DNA from: Epiperipatus broadwayi
Taxonomy: Eukaryota > Onychophora > Udeonychophora > Euonychophora > Peripatidae
Length of the DNA stretch: 64,000 nucleotides
NCBI GenBank assembly: GCA_028023455.1
Contig: JAQFVV010000353.1
Location: 122,001 to 186,000 of the forward strand
Direction of reading: 5' to 3'
Shown here: piece after piece, positions 35,706 through 47,213 of the stretch
Layout: each line of letters begins with the position of its first letter
Numbering within the stretch: position 1 is the first letter of the stretch
Notes under the pieces: model-generated
The model's input: only the letters and a program-made list of their open reading frames with translations
Database searches by the model: none
Told to the model about the DNA's origin: nothing
Position numbers and translations under genes: made by a program

Positions 35706-36245
35706 CTTCTCTTATGTAAAAGTGATGCAGTGAAAATTACACTACAGAAATATTGTTCTGAATTATTGCAAGAAATATAGAAAAAAATCAATATTAGGAT
35801 AAATCAAAATGAAAGCATAGTCTTCTGAAATGAATGCATCTACAGCCTCCCCAAAATACAATTCTTAATTAAAATGTGCCTTTAATTTTGAGGTTTATTT
35901 ATTTTTACAAAAAAAAGCAATAATTCTTAGTAACATAAAAAAAAAAATAATGAGTTAACACATTTTAACAGTAAAAATATTAAAACTTCTATAAACAATA
36001 AAATTAAAGTAACAGGGTCATCATACTATATTATTTCATATTAAAACAAAATAATTTAACTAAAATTGGAAATCTTATCTTTTGGTTGAAAGGATAGATA
36101 CAAAATAATAAATTATATCATTCCTTCGTTTTCTAAATTTCAATTAAAACATTACAACAAAAAAACGATAAGAATAATAACGCATACTTTTATATAGGAA
36201 AGCACATTATAACGATATGATTATTTATTTATAACATGTATATAT
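35706..36245. other. AT-rich spacer, no gene seen
   Basis: No recognised feature. Confidence 0.4.
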
Positions 36246-36610
36246 AATGTGACCAATCATTCTCCTTTAGGGAGGACAGTCCTTCTTTTGTAAGTTTTGT
36301 CCTCCCTTGAAAAGTGTCCTCCTACACGTCCTCCTTTTCGATATTTGAAGACTAATCTGTTGCACACTACATGATGTATTTGACATGATGATTCATCAAG
36401 GCTCGGTACAGTGCAGTATAAGATGTGATTACGAGACACCTGCACTCCTCACATGAGACCTTGAGAGAGCATGCCACACACAAGTGGTTTTGTTTACCTC
36501 TTACCAAAACATGACACAGCACATACACACACAGTAGACTCACGGCACATCAGTAATTGAATGACTCGTGGTAATTATTTCTTTCTCAGTGAATATTAAA
36601 TTATACAGAG

Positions 36611-36851
36611 GTAAGTACAATTCATGTTTTATTAATTATCTATTTAATAATTTCCAAATAGGTATAATTTTATTTACAAGTTTATACAACCCTGTTGTCA
36701 ACAGAAGTGTAAAATAATTTAAATTTTAGTGAAGTTTATTCACTTATGTTATTAAAGTTTCAGTTGTAATAATTAATTTTATTTATTCATAATGTGCTTG
36801 CATTATTCATGTAGCTTTATATTTTATTTTTAATTTTAAATTTCATTTAAG
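36611..36851 (+). other. Probable 5' UTR intron of the hAT element
   Basis: The donor is cagag|gtaagt at 36611 and the acceptor is a T-rich stretch ending 'tttcatttaag' at 36851. The transposase ATG follows three bases later (36854). This is a good match to spliceosomal consensus, but no branch point was tested. Confidence 0.5.
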
Positions 36852-36853
36852 GG

Positions 36854-38722
36854 ATGGAAAAATCAAAAAAGAGGAAATGTCATTTCAATGATCGATTGAC
36901 AAAGGAATTTCCATTCCTCATATCAAAAAAAGATGTCATTGTTTTCTGCAATATTTGCAAAAGAGAATTTTGTATTGCAGCTGGGGCAGAGCAGCTATAA
37001 TGAAACCCTTGTCCACCAACAAACATAAGCAATCATTAGATGCATCAGCTTCCAGTCATAAAGTAACAGGTTTTTTTAAAACTTCAAATTATTCTGAAGA
37101 TGAAAAACAGTTAGCTGCAATTGAGGGAACATTTGCATTTCATATTGTAATTCACAATCAAAGTTTTCATAGTATGGATAGTACAACTAAATTCTTGAAA
37201 AAGTTTCACAATGCTAAATTTTCATGCGGCAGGGCAAAATGCGAGGCTATTCTTAAATCAGTATTTAAAAATTACTGTGATAAAATATAGCAGCCTTGAA
37301 AATTGCAGCATTTGTAATGATTTTATCTGATGCATCAAATCATAATGAAACTAAATTGTATCCAATACTAGTAAGATATTTTAATGTTACCAAGGGGATT
37401 CAAGTAAAAAATTTAAATTTAGAATCCAGTGAGGGTGAAACTGCTGAAATTTTGTCAAACCATCTATACAGAGTAATAAATGAAAACAATTTGAAATCCA
37501 AAGTTGTTGCACTAACAGCTGATAATACAAATACGAATTTTGGTGGACAAAGATGCAAAGGGGTGAATAATGTGTATGTAAAATTACAAGATTTACTCCA
37601 AAAGAAAATATTAGGAATAGGTTGTAATGCACATATTTTGTCAAATGCAATGCACATGGCATCATATACCATGCCAATTGATGTAGCAGTAATAATAACT
37701 ACAATTTATTTGTATTTTAGTTGTTTTACTGTTTGTGTGGCTACTTTAAAACAATTTTGTGAAGAAGCAAATATTGAATACAAAAAACTTTTAGGATATT
37801 CAAAAGTTAAATGGCTTGCTCTAACACCTGCTGTAGGGCATGTTCTACAATTATTTGAGCCTCTCCATTCACATTTTTTAAGTTTAGACAAATGTCCTAA
37901 AATCCTGGAATTGTTTTTCAATAATGAAATATCTGAGATATTAATGTATTTTGTACATAATCAAGCATCTATTTTTCACAAAACGATTCAAAAGATTGAA
38001 GGTGAACCCATTTCAGCTACAGAAGTTAGTCTTATTTTGAATGACTTTATTCTTCAATATAAATCTCGATTTGAAGAAAAATTTCTTCCTTTAATTATAA
38101 AAAGAAAATTGTCAGACTTAGAGGAATCAAATCCAGGCATAATGGAAAAGTTTATCAAAGAAGTGCAGAATTTTTTTCCAATATATCGAAGAATGGTATG
38201 AAACAAACATCACGAGAAATAACAGTTTTCAATAGTGTTTTTTGACTTCATCGCAAGTATATTGGACAGATATTGAATCTTGTGTTTAGTTTTTTATCTA
38301 AAGAAATGTGAGACATTAAAATAGGTGACAATCGTCTCTTTGAAAAAATTAGAAAATTGAATGTATATTTAAATTCTGAAAAATTAATACAATAGGAAAA
38401 TCATGTTGAAATTGATAAAAGGTGGGTGCATATTTTCAGCCATTTCAAAAATGAGCATATTTCATGTGAAAATTTATTTATACTTGTTCAATTTACATTG
38501 TGCTGCCCTGGAACTAATGTGGCAGTTGAAAGAGTTTTTTCAATTGCCAATGATTTTTGGACAAGTGAGAAATCGAGATCGAATGTTGATACTCTAGCTG
38601 CAGCACTTGCCGTAAAATTCAATATGAAGGATATTTCTTGGTCAGATATTTCCAGTATATTGTTAGAAGATGATACATTGACAAAAAATATTAATTCAAT
38701 GGAAAAGTACTCATTAAAATAA
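36854..38722 (+). pseudogene. hAT transposase pseudogene (BED finger to hATC domain)
   Basis: Three or more frames together cover a hAT transposase. Frame 1 (36854-37000) starts MEKSKKRK and includes CNICKREF, the first half of a BED zinc finger, before a stop. A shift leads to 36955-37290 with TNKHKQSLDA (the finger's His part) and a FFK linker. A further shift opens 37296-38201, with SDASNHNE (first catalytic Asp), TADNTNTNFGG, GCNAHILSNA and the KWLALTPAV block. After a gap with stops, 38426-38722 holds the hATC dimerisation region with PGTNVAVERVFS and ..DFWTSEKSRSNV. At least three frame breaks plus stops at 38201-38425 make it non-functional. The overlapping minus-strand frames are shadows. 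Confidence 0.85.
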
Positions 38723-38901
38723 TAAATAACAGGCATGTAAGCATAATTACAATATAAAATGTTACAAATGTTTTTATTATGCGTATTCCATATTATAATG
38801 TATTGTTGTTGCAATGAATAAAAAAAATGTTTCTTTTATTTACAATATTTTTCTTTCAATTTATTTGTCCTCATTTTTATTGTAAAAAAGTTGGTCACCT
38901 T

Positions 38902-40067
38902 AATATATATATAATTTATCAAATTTCTTTATTATTATGTGTAAAGATATAATGCTTTAGTGATAATATATATGGTTGAAATAAAAGAAATTGATTGATA
39001 ATTTGTAATGTCTTCTCTTTTTTTTAAAAAAAATATTTCTACTGTATTTTTTGTCTTCACTTGCTTCTTTTAAAATTTCTATTTTATCAAGTCTTTTTCA
39101 TTTTTCATAGATTTAACATTTTAAAAATAATAAATAAATTCTAGATTTACAAATGAAATGTCTGAATGGTTATTCCTTACGATTTCGTAAGAAATTTGAG
39201 CACTGGAAATGACTGATTGGAGTCCAATTTATAGGTTTGGAACTCCACACTTAACCATTCTTTTACTGTACTAAACCAGTTCTAAGTTGAATATACCATA
39301 CAATAAAATTTTAAAAGACTATGGATATCAAATATCATCACTATCTTCAAATAGCTTTTGCTACTTTAGTATTTACTAACATAGGTCATTTCAATAGTCA
39401 TCAGTCATCTACTGTATTGAATGTGTTGAGCAATTATAATCTTAAATGAGATAATTTTAGTTAATCAAAGCTTGTCAGAAACCATATGACTGAAAAATAA
39501 TGACCACATATTCTTATACTTTTATTATATAAATGATTTATAAATTATTTATTCACCTTTACTGGTGCATTTTTAAGAAAAACATATCTAAGATTATCCA
39601 CCTTTTGGCAGTCACATTATTCACTGAGTAATATCAAATATAATCACCAAGTATTAAATATTACTCATATATATATATATATATATATGATTAAATAGAA
39701 GTATCTTTTTTGCTTCATAAAATGCAGAAAATCTTCCAGTTAGGATGTGGCAATCACTAAGAAAAATGTTGGATACCATGTGTTGACCAAGATCACCATA
39801 TTCATTTTACTATGTAAACATTAACATTTTCTTGATAATTGCAAAATAATAAATTTATAAACTTCCTATCTTAAGTAATAAATCAGTAAATTTCTGTTCA
39901 AGTATTAGCAATTTTCTCATATATGTATATACATATATTGATAGATATATTTCCATAAAATATAAAAAAATATATGATTTTATTTCTTTTTAGTTGTACT
40001 TTTATTTTTCAAATCAATAAACACTATAAACATATAACCTAGTTTTAACCTTAGTTTACTCAAGCTG
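38902..40067. other. AT-rich spacer, no gene seen
   Basis: Only an (AT)n run at 39667-39688; nothing else recognised. Confidence 0.45.
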
Positions 40068-40253
<186 letters not shown>

Positions 40254-40410
40254 AATGTAAAACAAAAAACAAACTTTTTAAGAAAATTAAAGTTTTTTTG
40301 TTTTTTTAAAAAAAAACATTGAAAAATTTATTGCTATATTTTTCATTTCATTGTGTTAATTATTATTCAATAATTTATTAAATTAAAACTATTTTTCTCA
40401 TGTATTATAA

Positions 40411-40423
40411 GGGACTTGAACTC
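40411..40423 (-). promoter_or_regulatory. tRNA-like B box in a hammerhead repeat
   Basis: Minus-strand GAGTTCAAGTCCC fits the pol III B-box consensus GWTCRANNC. A D-arm-like 'gtatcagttgtataa' lies about 60 bases upstream on the same strand and may be a weak A box. The putative pol III unit starts downstream of the ribozyme. Confidence 0.5.
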
Positions 40424-40508
40424 ATGCCTTTAAGATCCCTACATATATTCAATCTATTTTATACAACTGATACAACATGACCACATACATACATGTAAAA
40501 AGATAAAT

Positions 40509-40562
40509 GATCTCCATTATACATATTTGTTCTGTTCTAGCACTCATCAGTTGGTCCAGATC
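40509..40562 (-). ncRNA. Hammerhead copy with intact CTGATGA, damaged GAAA
   Basis: Minus strand: outer stem I GATC/GATC, CCAA with ATGG, core CTGATGA intact (40551-40545). Stem II has two mismatches (GTGCTA with CAGAAC), and the GAAA box has lost its G. Probably inactive. Confidence 0.55.
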
Positions 40563-40887
40563 ACCATTTCTCCCACTCATATGTAATCAGTGCTCAGTTT
40601 ATATTAAGATAGCAAATCTTTAAACTTTAATGAGCAAGCTTCATTCTTCACCATTTCTTCAGCCATCCATTTCATTCAAATTCTGAGAATGGAATGTTCA
40701 AAACCTTTGTTGATGCCAATATTATTGCCATACCCATGTTGACCTTAAGTCAATCTGACCCCTTACACATAGGACATTAATATGTCCATTTAATTATACA
40801 GAAGAGGGATATCCATTAAAGTTTAAATATTTGCTATCTTAATATAAACTGAGCACTGATTGTATATATGAATGGGAGATGGTGTTC

Positions 40888-40937
40888 GGTACCAACTGAT
40901 GAGTGATTGCACAGTACGAAATACATATATTGGAGAT
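40888..40937 (+). ncRNA. Hammerhead copy with both core boxes intact, weak stem II
   Basis: Core CTGATGA (40896-40902) and GAAA (40918-40921) are intact. Inner stem I is CCAA (40892-40895) with TTGG (40930-40933), H17 is A (40929) and U16.1 is at 40928. Stem III can form ATA/TAT. Stem II has two mismatches, and outer stem I (GTTC with GATC) has one. It could retain low activity; this is a prediction only. Confidence 0.6.
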
Positions 40938-41070
40938 CATTTATCTTTTTCACATGTCTGTGGTCATGTGTATCAGTTGTATAAGATAGATTAGGTAGAT
41001 GTAGATAGCTTGTAGGGACCTTGAAAGTCAGACTTCATGTTCTTTATATTACCTTAACTTTAGTATAGAC

Positions 41071-44000
41071 TATATATATATTGTACCCTTACTTCTTGAT
41101 ATGTAAAATAGTTTAAAATACAACTAGCTCAGTTACATTATTATGTTTAATTAAAATTTGCATATCTATCTTTAATATACTTTTATATTATTATATCTTA
41201 ATTAAATTTATTATCAATCATCAAAATCAATATAGTTCTAGATTATACTAATTAAATAAGTATTTATAAAATTATGAGACTGCGAAGTAAAGTTACAAAG
41301 TAATAAGCAGATTTACACTGAGTCAATATCTCCCAAGATACTGTCTCAATGGCATAAGAATACTACCACTACCTTATCATCTTACCACTACATCAACAGC
41401 ATTCTTATGACTTTAAATGAAATAATTATCTTTAATAATACTAAAATAATTCCTAACTTTTAACTTAAAATATAATTAAATAATCTCAGGTTTTTCTAAG
41501 TTGTTTTAAAATAATAATAACTCATGTAAATAAGTATGATGTGGGATTTTATATCAAACTTAGATACACCTAACTTATTTTAATAATAATAATAATACTA
41601 ATCTTAAAGTGTAATTTAATCTCATCTATCTCTATTATATAATCAATCATTAAATGAATAAACAATCCTATGTATATCTTTTATTTCACATGGTATATTC
41701 ATTTTAAAATAGATCAACATCTTATACTTAATCATCTGTGGCATTAAACAATACTGTATTCTTATAATGTGTATTATAATCATCTTATGACCATTGTAAT
41801 ATTTATGTTCATGTCAATCAATTCTTATAAAATGATAGTAAGCAAATATTGTATTCATTTTTTAAATAACAATAACAAATTCATTTTGTGCAGATATTAT
41901 GTTTATTTCAAATCATCTGATGTCAAAATGCTGTGGTAAAAAATAATGAAACTCGACACACTTTTAAAACAAATTAACAAATTTATTTACAATAACTTCC
42001 AATAAGAATTTATTTACACTATTTACAGTTTTAGAATTTAGGAAAATAAATAAAATAAAATAAGAAATTATAAATACAAGAGGGTTATACTGTCACTAAT
42101 TCATGTGCTTAACAAGCAATTATACATTCTTCAAATACTAGACTAATAATATTATAGTATGTTTTCAAAACTTAGTTTTAAAATAAATGTTAATAAACTT
42201 CCATTACAAATAATAATATATGTCAAAAATTATTTATGTAGCATATGTAAATAATGAAACTTCACTAATTAAATAGCTACACTAATTAAGTATTACCATT
42301 TATAATGTATTATCATATATTTACTTTATTATTAGCATTGCTTAATAGCTTTATAAAATTAATGTATCTTTGTAATGTAAAACAAATAATTGACTGTACT
42401 TATACTTTACTTAATGTAATTCCTGTTATACGTTTTATCAAATATGCATTACATATCTGTACTGTTCGAATACTATTATTTAAATCATTTATCAATTTCA
42501 AGTTCATAAAGCATTACCTTAGATAAATTCTATGATTCTTTTCTGTGTAAAATCATTACTTTACTTAATATGTTATTTTAATCCTTTCTAATAATTTCTA
42601 TCTATAAAACATATTCTAAACTTATCTAAAATTTCCGGAAAATAAATACCAATTTTAAATAAAATATTCATTATCTAAACTACCTATACTACATTGTCTA
42701 TACCTAATAAACTTTAATCTAAATATAAGCTTCTACCCATAACGTAACTTAACTTATTTAATAAAACAAAATACAAAAAAATAAATAGAGTCTTTTCAAA
42801 TCTATTCCTATTTTGCAAATAATAAAATAATTACTTAAATAAAGAATAAATATAATTCTAATACTATAACATAATAAAATATCAAAATTTATTTATGAAA
42901 GAATCATATAATTATTTCTAAGCTTCTTACGTAATGTTGTATCATGTTGATATTATAGATTAAAACTTATGCATATTTTAATAAAGCTCGTTGCCAATAT
43001 AATGTATGTGTTTTCTTAAAATATCTATACATTCATTCCACAAAACATAATATTTGGTTAATCTAAAGAAAAAAAAAAACATATTAAATTCATCAAAATC
43101 ATTATACAATGTTTTTACCATAATAATAATAATGTCCAATCTGCTATCCAGCATTCTTCGGAATTTGCAGCTTCATAAAATAAAAATCATTCACATTTTC
43201 ACTCATAAACATTCATTAGAATATTCCGTGTTATATTAATTATAAAATAAATTTATGTAATTAATTATTATATTATTTTTAAGTTATTATTTAATAAATG
43301 TACCTAACCTACTTTTAATAGTTTAATAATATTTTAAAATTTTATGTTAAATAAATAAAATAAAAGATTATATTATGTATTCCAGCGACGACTTTTGTTC
43401 TACCATAAAAGTTCTAACAAATATCCTACGTATAAAGTCAATAGAACACTATTTCCTGTTCCGTTGTATCACGTGTTTCTTGAAAGTTTATATAAAAATG
43501 GTAACGTTCTTTTTTTTAAAAAAAATAAGTTCCCACAAGAAAACAACATAAAATTAAAAAAAATAGTTTATAAGTTCTGGATCCAGTTCTTCATAGATTA
43601 TTATTTAAAATTATTATTTCTAAATTAATTTATAGTTTATATATTATTTTACATTGAATTATTTTAATTAACTTGGCTTGCTTGACTTAACTTGACTTGA
43701 TTTGGACCTCCATGTATTACTTGCGCATTTATAAATAACATACTTAGGTAAGAATTAATTTCTCCATCTATAACGTCCAGCGTTTTAGATTACTTCAATA
43801 TAATAATTTTATTATATTACGATTTTAAATAATCATATTTATAATCTATTTGCCTTTTCAAATCGTCAATATTTAGTTTTTTAAGCACAAAGACTTAACA
43901 AGGCATGTATTTATTAAATTACTACTTCTTATATCTTTACTTAAGATATACATTTTATTTTTTAAAAATCTGCAAAATACTTTCTTTCTATAGAAATATT

Positions 44001-45374
44001 CATATTTCTTTTAAATATCTATCTATAATAGACAATAGTAATTTAAACTTTTTAATACTATTTATAGTCCAAAACACTACTTTTCTCCATCTCATGGTTT
44101 TATGTACTAATCCAGCGTCTGATATTTTTCTAGCATAAAGTTTCTGATATATTTCTACAATACGAGATGTTTCCATGATTATTCGTACGTAAATTGAGTT
44201 TCGATATTGAGAAGACCAATAGGGAATTATTAAGTTTCTACTGCATACTTATCATTTTAAAAATTATAAAATTATATACAATAACACTCTTATGATTTTA
44301 CAACTGATTTTAAGAGCGTTTTTTTTTAAATTTACTTAGCTATTTTCTCAATAGCACGATTAACTTAGAAATTTAATTACAGAGAGCCCCCTTCAACAAT
44401 TGAATCCAGCTTTTATACTAGCAGAAATTCCTTATCTGATTGGTACATTTAAACAATCAAACTTTCTAGCTTATTTACATATTTACTAACACACTATTAA
44501 AAATAAAATAATGACTTATTTAATATTTAATATTATTACATTTTTTAAAAATAATCTTTATCGTTTATTCAAATCTATCAAACATTCTTTTGAAATATTC
44601 TTTCTCAACTTGGCCTATATTTTAACTTTTATAAGATCATTTAAAATAAATTAAATCTTTTAAATACGTTATATTTCTAAAGTAATATTTTTAAAAATCA
44701 GATTTAATATTTTACATTAATATCTTTATTTTTATCTCGTGATAAATCACGTATTATTTATAAATTTCACAACATAATTTTAAAATAGTTTTTGCAACTT
44801 TATGAGAATGCTTCCAAGCATGTGTGTATGTATCTCTCACATGTAACATCTGCTCAGTTTACAATACAAGAAACGCTTCCCATAATCTAAAAACTTAACT
44901 TAACAAGCTTGCTTCTTAAAATAAATACTTATATTTCTTAAAATTCAAATAAGATATTACATCAAATTTTAAAATAATTATTTGATATGATTAAAATCAA
45001 ATATTAATCTCAATTTGAGTACTTATAATTTAAAATATTTCTATTTACTTTTAACATATATTTTAAACTAAATAAATATCTTTGTCTAATTTAAACTTGT
45101 CTTTTAAATACTTTAACTTTAAACATTTGTCATTAAATTTATTAATGCAGTATTACATCCTAATCATCATCATTTTTTTAAATATCTTCTCAATACCAAC
45201 ACAATTCACACATCAAATAATTACAGATTGCTCTAATTAAACTTATGGTAACATTACCACAAGCAAAGTCAACATCACATATTTAAAATACTTCTTAAAT
45301 TTAAAATTTTCTACTAGATTAGCACAAAACTTAAATGGTGACCCATACAAAAGGGCACAATATATATATATATA
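41071..45374. other. Very AT-rich DNA, no gene seen
   Basis: Four kilobases with no recognised feature. The short frames at 42305, 43054, 43395 and 43905 are low complexity. Confidence 0.5.
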
Positions 45375-47213
45375 TCATCAACCATTATCAATCCACTGCA
45401 GGATGAAGGTCTCTCCAAGTTCAATCCATCTTTTCCTATCTTTAGCTTCTCTTCTCCACATCACCCCTGCACACTTTCTTATTTCATCCATCCATCTCAC
45501 ATGTGGTCTCTTTCTGGGTCTTTTACAATCTCTTGGAATCCAGTTTAAAATTTCAATTGTCCATCTATTATCATCTCTTCTAGCAATATGTCCAGCCCAA
45601 CTCCACTTCAGTCTTTTAATTTTTTCAATGAGGTCAGTAACACTTGTTTGTTCTCTTACCCATACATTACATTTTTGATCTCTTCTTGTTACTCCCAACA
45701 TGCATCTCTCCATACTTCTTTGAGTGGTCTGAAGTCTCTGTATTGCTCTTCTATTAAGTGTCCAAGTCTCAGATCCATAAGTAAAAACTGGCAAAACACA
45801 TTTATTAAAAACCTTCCTTTTCAAACACATAGGCATATTTCCTTTTAGTATCAAGTTATTTCTACCAAAAGCATTCCAACCAAGTTTAATTCTATGATTA
45901 ATTTCATCCATTATGTTTCCATCTGTATTAATAATCTGACCAAGGTATTTGTAACTGTTAACTTCTTCTAACTCATCATAATCAATCTTTATTTTTATAT
46001 TTTGAGAAAATCTATTAAACATTACTTTAGTCTTTTTAACATTTATCTTTAGTCCTACTTTTCTACTTTCATCTGATAACTCCTGCAACATTTCCTGTAA
46101 CTCTAAAGCATTATTTGCAAAAACAACTACATCATCTGCAAAATCTAAATGATTTAAATAATCTCCATTTATTTTCACCCCTTTAGCTTCCCATTTTAAT
46201 CCACAAAACACTTCTTGCAGCACTGCTGTAAAAAGTTTTGGAGATATGGAGTCATTCTGTCTTACACCCTTTTCAATGCTGATTTTCCTACTATCATTAT
46301 GTAATCTAATTGTTGTTGCATTTTTATAAATATTCTATAAAATATGACAATATCCTGGTCTAACTCTTGATATCCAATGCTTTAATCACTGAAGAAATAT
46401 TTATAGAATCAAATGCCTTTTCATAATCTACAAATCCTAAGCATAATGGCAACTCATATTCATTTGTCCTTTCTATAACTTCTCTCAATACCTGGATATG
46501 ATCTACTGTACTAAAACCACTTTTAAATCCAGCTTGTTCTCTTGGTTGGTGGAAATCCAGTGTTTTCTGTAGACGAGTTGTAATTATCTTAGTAAAAATT
46601 TTGTATAAAACTGATAAAAGACTGATAGGTCTGTAATTTCTAATATCCTCTTTATCACCTTTTTTAAATATTAATATTAATACTGCATTCTTCCAATCAT
46701 CTGGTACATTTTTATCATTTAGACATTTGGTATATAACTTTGCTAAAAAAAATTATATTTCTTCATCTGCTTTTTTTAATATATCAATTATAATTCCATC
46801 ATTACCTGGAGCCTTCCCTTTCTTCATAAATTTCATTGCATGTCTCACTTCCTCATTCAAAATTCTGAGCAATTTGGAAGATATAATAGATATAGGAGGC
46901 ACTTGGTCTTTATTACTATATAATTCTTGATAGAAGTCTTCTACTCATTTCATGTCATCTCTCTTTTTAGTAATAATGTCATCTTTTTTTCTTATTGCAG
47001 ATATAAATTTCCTATCAATACCAAAATGTTGTTTTACACTCTTTAGACTTTTATTCACTTCTATAGCTTTCCTTGCTAGTTCACAATTATACTTTCTTAT
47101 ATCATTTTCAACTCTTTTCCACACCATTTTACAAAATTTGAGATATTCAATCTTTTTTAATGCATCATTGTTGTATATCCTCATATTCCTTTTTTTCTTC
47201 ATAAATTCTCTAG
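45375..47213 (-). pseudogene. RTE-like LINE reverse transcriptase (ORF2 C-terminal two-thirds)
   Basis: Minus-strand reverse transcriptase reading from 47213 down to 45378. The first frame (47337-46945) holds the region before the RT, REFMKKKRNMR to NKSLKSVKQ. Next come, across breaks, the YRPISLL block near 46640, FVDYEKAFDS near 46430 (motif A aspartates), then a stop and the DSISPKLF block near 46245. The long open frame 46223-45378 (281 aa) follows, with LDFADDVV (the FADD catalytic motif), KTKVMF, YLG, the WAGHIARRDDNRW block, HVRWMDEI and a C-terminal WIDNG. Stops near 46360-46380 and other breaks make it dead. The endonuclease half is missing where LTR A begins. An (AT)n tract follows the 3' end. 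Confidence 0.85.

Larger units (their letters stand above)
36246..38901 (+). mobile_element. hAT-family transposon (decayed)
   Basis: The ends share TGTGACCAA (36248-36256) and, inverted, GGTGACCAA (38899-38891). Between them lie a GC-richer 5' region with paired 'gtcctcc' motifs, a putative 5' UTR intron, a broken BED/hAT transposase and an AATAAA signal at 38817-38822. Flanks are (AT)n on both sides, so an 8-bp target duplication cannot be read. The coding resemblance is to the hAT transposases that gave rise to KIAA1586/ZBED-like host genes. Confidence 0.75.
40385..41070. mobile_element. Head-to-head inverted pair of type 1 hammerhead repeats
   Basis: The left arm (minus unit, 40385-40620) and right arm (plus unit, about 40815-41070) are inverted copies of about 235 bp. 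Each holds the 'gtggtcatg..gtatcagttg' block, 'gataaatgatctcc' or its inverse, a hammerhead motif, and 'gtgctcagtttatattaag' or its inverse. The left unit has a good tRNA-type B box on the minus strand (GAGTTCAAGTCCC, about 40411-40423). The 200-bp centre is shared with the pair at 32425-32915. Confidence 0.7.

Noticed and set aside
37387-37921. Minus-strand frames across the hAT transposase
   Set aside because: Shadows of the plus-strand transposase, which has clear motifs.
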